From positions 372,001-436,000 of the forward strand of contig NZ_BAABKV010000001.1 in assembly GCF_039544005.1 (NCBI RefSeq): a DNA stretch of 64,000 bases. The letters are read 5' to 3'. This DNA comes from Kitasatospora paranensis (lineage in GTDB: Bacteria; Actinomycetota; Actinomycetes; Streptomycetales; Streptomycetaceae). The notes below the pieces were generated by a model. The model did not search any database, was not told the DNA's origin, and was given only the letters and a program-made list of their open reading frames with translations. Position 1 is the first letter of the stretch, and each line of letters opens with the position of its first letter. Below, piece after piece: positions 28,855-37,682 of this stretch. A program made the position numbers and the translations under genes.

Positions 28855-30605
28855 TCAGCCGCCGCTCTTGAGGTAGATGTTGAGCGGGGAGAGCGCGCTG
28901 CTGGTCGTACCGATGAAGGCGCCGCCGATGTTGGAGCCGACGAGGAGAGTGGAGCGGGTGTCGGCGAAGGGGATGACCGGCACCTTCTCCATGATCTTCT
29001 TGTCGAGTGCGGCCCAGGCCTTGCCCTGCTCGATGATGCCGGGGAGCTGGTTGACGCGCTGGATCTCACCGTCGATCAGCGGGTCGTCAAGCTTGGAGTA
29101 GTTGTAGGAGCCGTCGGCGTTGGAGGACTGGAACAGGGCCGGTATGGTGCCGGCGCCGCTGGGCCAGTCAGACGACCAGCCACCGGTGTAGAGGTCGAAG
29201 CCGTTGTCCTTCTTGATGACCGCGTCGAGGTAACTGGTGGCATCGATGGGCTTCTTGACGACGTCGAAGCCCGCCTTCTGCAGAGCGGCGGCGATCAGGA
29301 GGGCACCCTTCTCGCCGATGTCGTCCTGCGCGTAGGCGTACACGATCTTGGTGCCGGTCTTGCCAGCCTTGTCGAGGATGGCCTTGGCTGCAGCGGGGTC
29401 GCCGGTAGCCGGGAGTTCGGGGAACGGGTTGTAGGCCTGGTAGCCGATGGTGGCGGGCGACAGGATGGTCGTCGCGATCTCGCCGTACGTGGATCCGCCG
29501 TAGACCTGGCGCAGCTGCTGCTTGGGGAAGGCCGTGTAGAGGGCCTTGCGCACGTCGAGGTCGGTGATGCGTGTGGTGTTGATGTTGAAGTAGCGCACGT
29601 AGGGGGTCATGCCGCTGACGGTGCGGGCCTTCAGGTCGGGGTCGGTCTGGGACTGGGGGACGAAGGACGCGTCGATCTGGGTGGTCAGGGTCAGGGCGTT
29701 GCGGTCCGAGCCGGACTGGGCGGCGATGCGCTGGGAGGTCTGCTGGGACTGGACGCCGAATTCGAACTTCCACCCGTCGGGGTAGTTGTGGCGCAGCGGG
29801 TCGGTCGCCGGGTCCCAGTAGGGGTTGCGTTCGAGGATCATGGCGGTGTCGGAGTGGCTGGCGATCTTGTACGGTCCGGTCGACTGCGGGAGGCGGTCGT
29901 AGTCCTTGCCGTCCTTGCTCTGCTGGACGGGTGCGGTGCTGGGCCAGGCGACGGCGAAGGGGAAGTCGGCGTGGGCTTCCTTGAGGTGGAAGACGAGGGT
30001 CTTGCCCTTGGCCTCCAGGATGCTGTCCGGAAGCGAGCCGCCGGAGGGTCCGGGGTAGGTCTTGGCGTAGTCGGGTCCCGAGAGCCAGGTCTGGACGTAG
30101 TTGGGGCCGCCGGTCTTGGTCTTGTCGTAGGAGCGCTCGATGCCGTACTTGACCTGTTCGGCCGTCACCTGGGTGCCGTCGTCGAACTTGAGGCCGTCCT
30201 TGAGGGTGAACGTCCAGGTCTTGCCGTTGTCGGTCGTGGTGCCGGTGTCGGTGGCGAGGTCGCCGACGAGGATGGCCTTGCCGTCGACCTGCTTGTAGCG
30301 GGTGAGGCAACGGGTGAAGAGTTGGGAGGCGGTGCTGGCGTTCGTCGCGTAGACCATGGCCGGGTCGAGGTGCTTGAAGTCGGCGGTCTGCAGGACGGTG
30401 ACGGTGCCACCCTTTTTGGCCTCCGCCAGGGCGCCGCCGGACCCTTGGAGTCCGCGGTCGTGCCGATCGAGACGACGGTCGGGCTGAGCGCCTCGGGCTT
30501 GGCGGCGTCCTGCTTCGGTGTCCCGCCTCCGGCGGCGCTGCACGCGGAGGCGGTGAGGGCGGCCACGAGCAGGGCGGCGGCGCGTCTGTGGGTGCGTCGG
30601 TTCAT
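28855..30605 (-). pseudogene. Peptide-binding lipoprotein of the ABC transporter, one frameshift
   Basis: From ATG 30605 the product begins MNRRTHRRAAALLVAALTA with lipobox SAC, the lipid-modified Cys near residue 22. This marks a surface lipoprotein that captures peptides for the transporter. The SBP_bac_5 fold is visible in GGTVTVLQTADFKHLDPAM, FDDGTQVTAEQVKYGIERSY and LRQVYGGSTYG. A shift at the C3 run 30442-30444, between TTADSKG and GALAEAKKGG, separates the first 55 residues from the rest. One added base gives a continuous protein of about 583 residues, normal for the family. Ligand length and specificity cannot be read, although the neighbouring proline-directed peptidases suggest peptides containing proline. 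Confidence 0.87.
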
Positions 30606-30681
30606 GGTGTGTCCTTCGGGCAGGGCGGGGCATGGCCGTGGCCGTGGTTGCGAGTGGGGCCGGGCCGGCTGGAGGGTGGGT

Positions 30682-31628
30682 TCAGCGCGCGGAGCGGGGT
30701 CGAGGGCGTCGCGCAGGGAGTCGCCGAAGAGGTTGAAGGCGACGACGAAGACGAGCATCGCGAGGCCGGGTATGGCCATGTAGGTGATGTCGTTGAGGTA
30801 GTGGGCCGCGCCGTTTTTGATCATCCGCCCCCAGTCGGGGGTGGGCTCGACGATTCCGACGCCGAGATAGGACAGGGCGGCCTCGGTGGTGACCATCATG
30901 GGCACTTCGAGGGTGACGGTGACCAGGATGGGGGTCCACAGGTTGGGCAGGAGCTCCTTGGTCATGACCCGCCAAGGGCTGCAGCCTGCGACCTTTGCGG
31001 CCTTCACGAACTCCCGCTCGCGCAGGGAGAGCACCTGGCCGCGCAGCAGCCGGGCAGTCTTGGTCCAGCTGAAGAGCGAGAGCGCGACGATGAGGGCCAT
31101 GACGCGGAGCCCGGTGGAGGCGTTCTCGTCGTCCGCGACGAACAGGGACAGGATGAGCGGTGTGAAGGAGAGAAAGAACAGCGTCGCCGGGAAGGCGAGG
31201 GCCACGTCGATGACCCGGCTGATCACGAAGTCGGTCTTCCCGCCGAAGTAGCCCGCCGCGACACCGGCGATGGTGCCGACGACGGTGACGACGGCCACCA
31301 CCGAGGCGGCGATGAGCAGGGACGTCCTGATGCCGAACAGGAGCTGCATGAGGACGTCGCGGCCGAATTCCGGCTCGAGACCGAGCCAGAAATGTCCGTC
31401 GATTCCGCCGTTGGCCTTGACGGGATAGCCGAATTCATTGAGAAGGCCCGGCTGCTCCTGCCCGTACATGGTGTACGCATCGTGCCCGTAGAGGGCCGAC
31501 ACGACCGGCGCGCCAATGCCGATAAGAAAGTACAGGAAAACGACGAAGCCGCAGATTATGCCGGTTCTGTCGGCGAGAAGTCGTCCCCAGGCGAGGCGTC
31601 CGGGAGTTCGGAGCTGAGCGGTTCCCAT
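30682..31628 (-). pseudogene. Oligopeptide ABC transporter permease (OppC/DppC type), frameshift at its last codons
   Basis: This is the first gene of the operon. It has the OppC N-terminal hydrophobic segment (IICGFVVFLYFLIGIGAPVV), a periplasmic loop, further helices and the EAA loop near EREFVKAAKVAGCSPWRVM. As given, the frame misses its stop and runs into the binding-protein gene. One extra base at the G4 run 30696-30699 produces a normal end RDALDPRSAR with TGA at 30682. The real product is therefore about 315 residues. A palindromic candidate operator lies 48-73 bases upstream of ATG 31628, overlapping the end of the LysR gene. Confidence 0.87.
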
Positions 31629-31675
31629 ACCTGATGATCTTCACACCGAATACATTCCGTGTGTAGCTGCCAAAA

Positions 31676-31701
31676 TTCCATAGCCCTCAGGAGCTATGGA
31701 A
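31676..31701. promoter_or_regulatory. Palindromic operator candidate upstream of the transporter operon
   Basis: TTCCATAGC and GCTATGGAA form a perfect 9-base inverted repeat with an 8-base spacer, 48-73 bases upstream of the first permease start and overlapping the LysR stop. It shares the half-site ATGGAA/TTCCAT with the repeat at 25618-25640 and with 33234-33240. Confidence 0.62.
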
Positions 31702-32656
31702 CAGCTCGGACTCCGCCGGTGACTGACCGTAGCGCTGCACCCATGCATGATAGGCGGGCGAGTTGTCCACGGCGGCCTGGTGCGCCTGCTGGGCGACGCG
31801 CACCAGGTCGTCGCCGTAGGCGGCGATGGCGCTGTCGCGGCGCCACAGCATGAGGTGGCGCATCCACAGGGGATTGCCCCGGATAGGCCGGACCGCGACG
31901 TTCTCGTCGGCCCGCACGGTTGCCTGACAGGCGGTGACCGCGCGTCCGGTGGCGACCAGCTCGCGACGTAGACCGGTATCGAACAGAGGGTAACGGTTGT
32001 TGGGGTAGAAGCCGGCGGCCGCGCAGGCGTCGTGCAGATGCTCGGGCCATCCCATGCCATCGGAGTGGGGAATGACCCAGATCTCGTCCTCCAGGTCGTT
32101 CAGGTCGACTTCCTCCTGTTGCGCCAGGGGTGGCTGGTGCACAGGGCGATGAAGACGGGCTCCACCGCGATGGTCCTGCACACCAGTTCCGGCTGCGGCT
32201 CCAGGACGTGCCCCGGGTAGTCGGCGACCAGCGAGAGGTCCATGCGCCGGGCGACGACCATCTCGACCTGGGTGCCGATGGCCCGCTCGGCGTGCACGGT
32301 GACACTGGTGGCGGAGTCGAGGTCGGCGAGCCAGTCCACGACCCTCCGATCCACGGCGGCATGGTGCCTCCGAAGCGCACGTTCCCCAAGTCCCCGCGGT
32401 GAGGGCGATAGGCAAGGATCTCGTCGATGTTGGTCAGAACCGCCTTGATCCTGGCGAGGACGAATGCGCCGAACTCCGTCGGCTGGGCGCCCTGCCGGCC
32501 CCGGAGGAAGACCGGCGCCCCGAGTTCCTCCTCGATCCGCTGGACCTGCTTGGTGAGCGTCGGCTGGGAGATGCCCAGCGCGGCTGCCGCCCGCGTGAGG
32601 CTTCCGTGATCGGCCACCGCCTTCAAGATGCGCAGGTGCCGCAATTCGAGATGCAC
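31687..32656 (-). pseudogene. LysR-family regulator (copy 1), two frameshifts
   Basis: The N-terminal HTH is intact: MHLELRHLRILKAVADHGSL, then TRAAAALGISQPTLTKQVQR. The effector-binding domain continues in two other frames as VTVHAERAIGTQVEMVVARR and then EEIWVIPHSDGMGWPEH-like sequence ending QRYGQSPAESELFHSS. The shifts lie at C3 32342-32344 and G4 32127-32130; single added bases restore about 322 residues. It is a clear paralogue of the intact LysR at 36052-37026. It stands directly upstream of the peptide transporter operon on the same strand and is the best candidate for its regulator. Confidence 0.82.
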
Positions 32657-32842
32657 CTGGCCAGCCTAGGGCAGAACCTGCGCTACCGACAGGATCCGGA
32701 CACCGGTGAACATGCCCGCCAACGGGACATCCGCCGGCCGGCGCAAGGGGATGACGCGGGGCCGCCCGGGCGGAGTCGCAGGCAACTCGGCGGGCCATCC
32801 GCCCCCGACGGGATGGCCTGCAGCCTGGCTTCCGGTGGGGAG

Positions 32843-32872
32843 CCGTACCCGTACGTCACCGAACGGGTACGG
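32843..32872. repeat. Inverted repeat, possible operator
   Basis: The arms CCGTACCCGT and ACGGGTACGG are perfect complements separated by ten bases. They stand about 190 bases upstream of LysR copy 1. It could be an operator or a weak hairpin. Confidence 0.5.
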
Positions 32873-33233
32873 GCAATCCAGCTCTGCACCGGGGCTGAGG
32901 AGACGAAAAGACACCTTCATCTTTTGCTGAATGACCCCTGACGGCGGCGTCCGCCGCTGCGTCCCCTCCCCGGCGCCCCACAACGTGTCGAAATCTTTCT
33001 TGTTCCACCCTGAGCCGTCCCAGGGATCGAGAACGCTCCGCGTCCTTCCGATTGTCGGGCGCGGCAGCATTCACTGTGCCGCTCCGACCTCGTGCGGAGT
33101 CGCAGGATCCGGACGAACCGCCAGCATATTGCGTGCAAAAGCACAGGATGCCTCCCACGTGGGTCACCCCTCGAGATGGGGTGTGCGCCGGCGGATACTG
33201 AGCCACATGCTCCCGTCCGACTCCCCATCGGGC

Positions 33234-33240
33234 TATGGAA
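33234..33240 (+). promoter_or_regulatory. Half-site of the shared ATGGAA motif
   Basis: GGCTATGGAAAT, centred here, repeats the half-site found in the two palindromes of this island, 46 bases upstream of the S15 copy 2 start. The second arm is not conserved, so binding would be weaker or to one side. Confidence 0.4.
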
Positions 33241-33285
33241 ATCTGGAAGTGTCGGTGAGGTTCAATCAGCTGCAACCCTCCAGCC

Positions 33286-35322
33286 ATGAGAAGCCTCCCC
33301 ACAAGACTCCTCGGCGTGACGGCCGCCGGTGCGCTCCTCGCATCTCTCGCCGCCGTCAACGCCGCCGCAGCCGACCCGGCGCCGGTCGCCCTCGTCCAGA
33401 ACAACGAGACGCAGCCGGTGTACGGCATGTCCGATGCGATCACCCTCAAGGTGAACATCCAGACCGGCGTCGACACCGACAAGGACGGTCATCCGGACAC
33501 GGTGCAGCTCCGGCTCAAGCGGCCCCACACCGCTGCCGGCGTGAAGGTGCCGACGATCATCGAACCGAGCCCCTACAACTACACACAGAGCGACCGTCTC
33601 CCGTACCACGAGACCCAGCTCAAATCGGACGGCACCCCTTCCATCGCGCAGTACTTCGCGGACCAGTTCTCAGCGCTGTTCCCTGACGCGGACCCGAACC
33701 AGGACCCCGACGTCCCGGCAGTCAATCTCCCGCAAGGCGCGGCGCCGGTGCCGGCCAAGGCCGACATGTGGGACATGACGTGGGAATCGTGGTTCGACAA
33801 CTACTTCGTCCCCCGTGGCTACGCGGTCGCCGACCTCGACGCTCTGGGCACGGGGAAGTCCACCGGTTGTCCCAACCCCGGTAGCAGCAACGAGCAGGCC
33901 GGCGTCAAGGCAGCCGTCGACTGGCTGAATGGCAGTGCCGTCGGCACCGACGAGAACGGCAACCCGGTCACCGCCACCGACTGGTCGAACGGCAGTGTCG
34001 CGCTCAAGGGCAAGTCCTACGACGGCGCGCTGTCCGTCGAAGGAGCGGCCTCCGGCGTTAAGGGCCTCAAGACGGTGGTTTCCGTTGCGGGCATCCCGGA
34101 CTGGTACCGCTACAGCCGCTCCAACGGCATGCCCGTCGCGCCGGGCGGCGCCAACGGCTACGACCTGGACAACCTCGCCACCTTCGTCAACTCGGGTCCG
34201 AGCCGTGCGGCCTGCAAGGCCATCATCGCCTCCAACCTGACCGACAAGGTCGCCTTCAACAGCGGCGACCGCACGGCCTTCTGGAACGAGCGCAACTACG
34301 CCTCTTCCAACGCCCTGATGAACACCAAGGCCAGCGTCTTCCTGATCCAGGGCACCAGGGACGAGACCGTCCGTCCGGAAGGCACCCTCTCCTACTGGCA
34401 GGCGCTGCAGCAGTACGGCATCCCCAGCAAGCTCTGGACCTTCCAGGGCACCCACATGCGGCCCTACCAGCTGCGGCGCGACGAGTACGTCCGCCAGATG
34501 CACCTGTGGTACGACCACTGGCTCTACAACCTCGACAACGGGATCATGGACGAGCCCAAGGTCGACGTTCAGAAGCCGGACCTCAGCGGCTGGACCACTC
34601 AGAGCTCCTGGCCCGCGCCGGAGGCCACCAACGTGACGCTGAAGATGCATGCCGACGGCTCCCTGAGCAGCGGATACGGCGGGCTCAGCGTCAGCCAGTC
34701 CATGACCGACAAGGGCGACGCCATCGACACCGAGAGCGTGCTGGACCCCAACGGGGCCAGCAATGCCGACTCGCTGGCCTACATCACGCCGAAGCTGACC
34801 GACGCTGTCACCCTCGAAGGCTTCCCCTCCTTCAGCGTCAACGCCTCACTCAACGGGCCCTCGCCCTACCTGACTGCGCTGCTGGTCGACTACGGGCCGC
34901 AGAAGTACACGGCGTACAGCGGCAGCACCAGCGGGCAAGCCACACTGTGTGATGGCGTGGCGGACGGGACCAACACCGGATGCTCCGCCCCCTACACCAC
35001 GGGGATCTACTACCCGACCAGTCACCCGAACTTCCGTGTGGTCGCCCGCGGGTGGCTCGACGGCCGGAACTACATGAACGACAGCACCACCTCCCTGCTC
35101 ACGGACGGGTCGGTCCACCAGTTCCAGTGGAAGGGGCAGCCGACCGAATACACCGTGCCGGCAGGCCACCAGCTCGGTGTTGTCCTCGTCTCCTCGGACA
35201 AGAAGTACACGCCGCGCTACGTCGGCACCTCGGGGACCGAGAGCTCCACGCTGACGGCCCGTACCGAGTTCAGCTCGGTGACCCTGCCCGTCAAGGCAGG
35301 CGGAGCGGCACTCGGCGGGTGA
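33286..35322 (+). CDS. Secreted S15 X-prolyl dipeptidyl-peptidase-like enzyme (copy 2)
   Basis: The 678-residue enzyme begins with a signal peptide (MRSLPTRLLGVTAAGALLA, cleavage after NAAAA near residue 28). The core carries the nucleophile elbow GKSYDGAL (Ser near residue 244), the acid in FLIQGTRDETV and the histidine in FQGTHMRPYQ. It ends with the C-terminal X-Pro domain and SSVTLPVKAGGAALGG. It is a close paralogue of the 720-residue enzyme at 23.4-25.6 kb, sharing the start of the mature part, the catalytic blocks and the C-terminal end, and lacks about 40 residues of N-terminal insert. It is predicted to release Xaa-Pro dipeptides outside the cell. It is a single-gene unit with a strong terminator 17 bases after the stop. 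Confidence 0.9.
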   Translation: MRSLPTRLLGVTAAGALLASLAAVNAAAADPAPVALVQNNETQPVYGMSDAITLKVNIQTGVDTDKDGHPDTVQLRLKRPHTAAGVKVPTIIEPSPYNYTQSDRLPYHETQLKSDGTPSIAQYFADQFSALFPDADPNQDPDVPAVNLPQGAAPVPAKADMWDMTWESWFDNYFVPRGYAVADLDALGTGKSTGCPNPGSSNEQAGVKAAVDWLNGSAVGTDENGNPVTATDWSNGSVALKGKSYDGALSVEGAASGVKGLKTVVSVAGIPDWYRYSRSNGMPVAPGGANGYDLDNLATFVNSGPSRAACKAIIASNLTDKVAFNSGDRTAFWNERNYASSNALMNTKASVFLIQGTRDETVRPEGTLSYWQALQQYGIPSKLWTFQGTHMRPYQLRRDEYVRQMHLWYDHWLYNLDNGIMDEPKVDVQKPDLSGWTTQSSWPAPEATNVTLKMHADGSLSSGYGGLSVSQSMTDKGDAIDTESVLDPNGASNADSLAYITPKLTDAVTLEGFPSFSVNASLNGPSPYLTALLVDYGPQKYTAYSGSTSGQATLCDGVADGTNTGCSAPYTTGIYYPTSHPNFRVVARGWLDGRNYMNDSTTSLLTDGSVHQFQWKGQPTEYTVPAGHQLGVVLVSSDKKYTPRYVGTSGTESSTLTARTEFSSVTLPVKAGGAALGG

Positions 35323-35339
35323 TCACCCGCATACCAGGC

Positions 35340-35381
35340 GCGGGCGGCCGGCCGGGGCTCGAACCCCGGCCGGCCGCCCGC
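35340..35381 (+). terminator. Strong terminator after S15 copy 2
   Basis: A perfect 18-base stem (GCGGGCGGCCGGCCGGGG and its complement) with the loop CTCGAA starts 17 bases after the S15 stop. No U-tract follows, which is normal in Streptomyces. Confidence 0.85.
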
Positions 35382-35501
35382 GTCGTCAGCACGTCAGGTC
35401 CGCCTGCGCCGTCCGCGAAAGCAGTTGGACGTCTGCTGCTGCACCGCAGCTCACCTACTTCTCCCCATCGTGGGAATCTGTCCAGAGAAAGGAGGGCTCC
35501 C

Positions 35502-35645
35502 TTGCCAGAGGTGCCGGCCGCTGACGTCACAGCGAGCGACAACCCACCTGTGCCGGCCGATGATGCGACGCCGGTCCGGTCCATGCCGCCCGGCTTCGAT
35601 GCCGAGGACTGCGCGGACCCGCACATCGTCCGTGGCATCGACTGA
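35502..35645 (+). CDS. Small peptide gene, 47 residues, strong ribosome site
   Basis: The sequence AAAGGAGGG at 35488-35496 is a near-perfect Shine-Dalgarno site. It stands five bases before TTG 35502, which opens a 47-residue frame. The product begins MPEVPAADVTASDNPPVPAD and ends CADPHIVRGID. It is acidic and Pro-rich with a single Cys near its end and no signal peptide. The leader-like acidic start and short, distinct tail resemble precursor peptides of ribosomal natural products, but no modification enzyme lies beside it. It could equally be a small regulatory or upstream peptide for the LysR gene 400 bases further on. Its reality rests mainly on the ribosome site. Confidence 0.45.
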   Translation: MPEVPAADVTASDNPPVPADDATPVRSMPPGFDAEDCADPHIVRGID

Positions 35646-36051
35646 GGTCGCCGGCGTCGCAGGCCAGGACCCGCCTGGCCGCGGCGCCAGGCCGCCTCGC
35701 TCGAACCCGGCTGGTCCCGGCCGGGCGTGCACAGCTCACGGGGAAGGGAAAGAGGCTCGTTTCCTGGCCCTGTCCCCATGGGCTGCACCCCGTGCAGGCG
35801 ATGCGAGGAACCGGTCCGACGCCGCGGGCGACGTCTTCGGCGATGCCCCGGCCACCTGCGTGTCCCGCCCGGTCAGCCCTGACGACGCATTCCTTTGTGC
35901 GGAGCGCTCCCGATGAGTCCGCTGGATCATTCCAATTGGCCATAGCATTTCTTCGCGCGCCGGAAGATACAGGGGGCCGAGGCAGAGAGGCCGAAATCGT
36001 GCGCCATCTGGCCACTGTTCCGATGGACCTTTCGGCGCCTACCATGTTCCA
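35646..36051. other. Upstream region of LysR copy 2
   Basis: About 400 bases with no recognised gene. The part from 35900 to 36050 is less GC-rich and contains TTCCAATTGGCCATAGC at 35931-35947, which carries a diverged copy of the CCATAGC half-site. Confidence 0.4.
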
Positions 36052-37026
36052 ATGCACCTCGAGCTGCGCCACCTCCGTATTTTGCAGGCAATCTTCGAGC
36101 ACGGAAGCCTGACTCGTGCCGCCGCCAGCATGGGCGTATCTCAGCCGACTCTCACCAAGCAGGTGCAGCGCATCGAGGAGGAGCTGGGAGGGGAAATCTT
36201 CCGCCGCGGCAGGCAAGGGGCCACACCCACCGCGTTCGGAGAGTTCATCCTCGCCCGGACACGAGCCGCGCTGGCCAATATCGACGAAATCCTCGCCTAC
36301 AAGCCCGGCGCCGGTGCGCTCGGTCGGTTGCGATTCGGTGGAACGATGCCACCGTGGCTCGGCGGGCTACTGGACCGGCTCTCGGAACTGGACGCGGACG
36401 CCCAGGTCACAGTCCACGCCGAACGGGCCATCGGCACGCTCGTCGACATGGTGGTCGGGAAGCGCCTCGACTTGGCCCTGGTCGCGGACTACCCCGGCCA
36501 CCTGATGGATCGGCGGCCCGAGCTGGAGTGCGCCACGATCGCCGTAGAACCGATCTTCATTGCTGTGAGTGCGCATCACCCTCTCGCCGACTCGGACGAG
36601 ATCCGGCTCTCGGACCTGGCCGACGAGCAGTGGGTGGTGCCGCACTCCGACGGCATGGGATGGCCGGAACACCTCTACGACGTCTGCGCCGCAGAAGGGT
36701 TCCACCCCAAGGGCCGTTACAGGCTGTCCGACACTGCGCTGCGCCGCGAACTGGTGGCCACGGGGCGGGCGGTTACGGCATGCCAGGCGTCGTTCGCCGC
36801 GGACGGGAACACCAGCGTGAAGCCCCTCCGGGGCGATCCGCTGTGGATGCGCCACCTTCTCATTTGGCGTCGAGACAGCCCCGTGGCCCCGCACGGGCCG
36901 GCTCTCGCAGAAACGGCACGGGACGCCCACCGGGAGGCCATGCGGCAATCGCCGGCCCACCCTGCCTGGGCCACGCGCCGTGGCGGCCTGGACCGGAGCC
37001 CGTCCCTGTTCAACGCGGTGGACTGA
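36052..37026 (+). CDS. LysR-family transcriptional regulator (copy 2)
   Basis: The 324-residue protein is an intact LysR regulator. Its N-terminal winged HTH reads MHLELRHLRILQAIFEHGSL, TRAAASMGVSQPTLTKQVQR. The effector domain carries VTVHAERAIGTLVDMVVGKR, PHSDGMGWPEH and ELVATGRAVTACQASF. It matches copy 1 at 31.7-32.7 kb throughout, including a nearly identical recognition helix, so both probably bind the same or a similar site. LysR proteins usually act as tetramers at T-N11-A-type sites and respond to a small ligand, here plausibly a peptide or proline derivative. ATG 36052 gives the family start MHLELRHL. It lies downstream of S15 copy 2 and the small peptide gene, in the same orientation. 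Confidence 0.92.
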   Translation: MHLELRHLRILQAIFEHGSLTRAAASMGVSQPTLTKQVQRIEEELGGEIFRRGRQGATPTAFGEFILARTRAALANIDEILAYKPGAGALGRLRFGGTMPPWLGGLLDRLSELDADAQVTVHAERAIGTLVDMVVGKRLDLALVADYPGHLMDRRPELECATIAVEPIFIAVSAHHPLADSDEIRLSDLADEQWVVPHSDGMGWPEHLYDVCAAEGFHPKGRYRLSDTALRRELVATGRAVTACQASFAADGNTSVKPLRGDPLWMRHLLIWRRDSPVAPHGPALAETARDAHREAMRQSPAHPAWATRRGGLDRSPSLFNAVD

Positions 37027-37682
37027 AGCCCCACCGCGCACGCCTACTTCGTCCTCACCACCGCGCGGGATCGCGTTCGACACATGCCGGGGGCCGTGCC
37101 CCACCATCAAGCGCGCTCGGAGCGAATGGTCCGGAGGAGGGCCACGGGTTGGACGGGCAGAACGCGTGCGGGTTCACCGTGGTGCCACACGCCTCGGCCC
37201 ACCGGCACTCGCAGCCGCCGGCTCCCGATCACGGCCACGCGCGCCTGCGCCAGGGTCCGCCCATCCGGTCAGGCCCCGCAGTCAATGATCGGCGGCTTCA
37301 CATCCGGGCCCATCGGTCAGTCGTCTCCGGGAAGCCCGGCACGGCTTCGCGCACACACCGAAGTCGGCATTCGCTCGCGGACGATCGCCGAAAGCAGCTT
37401 CCGGCCGGCGGCTATGACCAGTTGACATGGAGGATTTCACCCCGGCATGGGGTATATGTCTGATATCGATTGCTGACGGCTTGGGGAAGTTTCTGATTAC
37501 GTAGTCCCCGCAGACAGCAGCCCCACAGGCCCAGAACCGTCCTCCGGTTCACAGCAGCGCAGGCGGATTTTCTTCCGCACCCGTTCCGGCGGGCCCCGAC
37601 TACGGACCGTTCGGAAACTCCCGGTACCCGTACCGCAGTATCGGAATTCCGCATCCAATCCCTTACCCGAGGATGGCGTGCC
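37027..37682. other. Intergenic, 656 bases, upstream of the M24 gene
   Basis: No recognised gene. The last 250 bases are less GC-rich, with CCCCGGCATGGGG near 37441 and an AT-rich piece around 37450-37500, and probably hold the promoter of the M24 peptidase gene. Confidence 0.45.

Larger units (their letters stand above)
32657..33285. other. Divergent promoter region between LysR copy 1 and S15 copy 2
   Basis: About 630 bases lie between two divergent starts. It contains an inverted repeat at 32843-32872 and a half-site of the shared motif at 33234-33240. The part near 32890-33030 is less GC-rich. No coding sequence is recognised. Confidence 0.55.
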
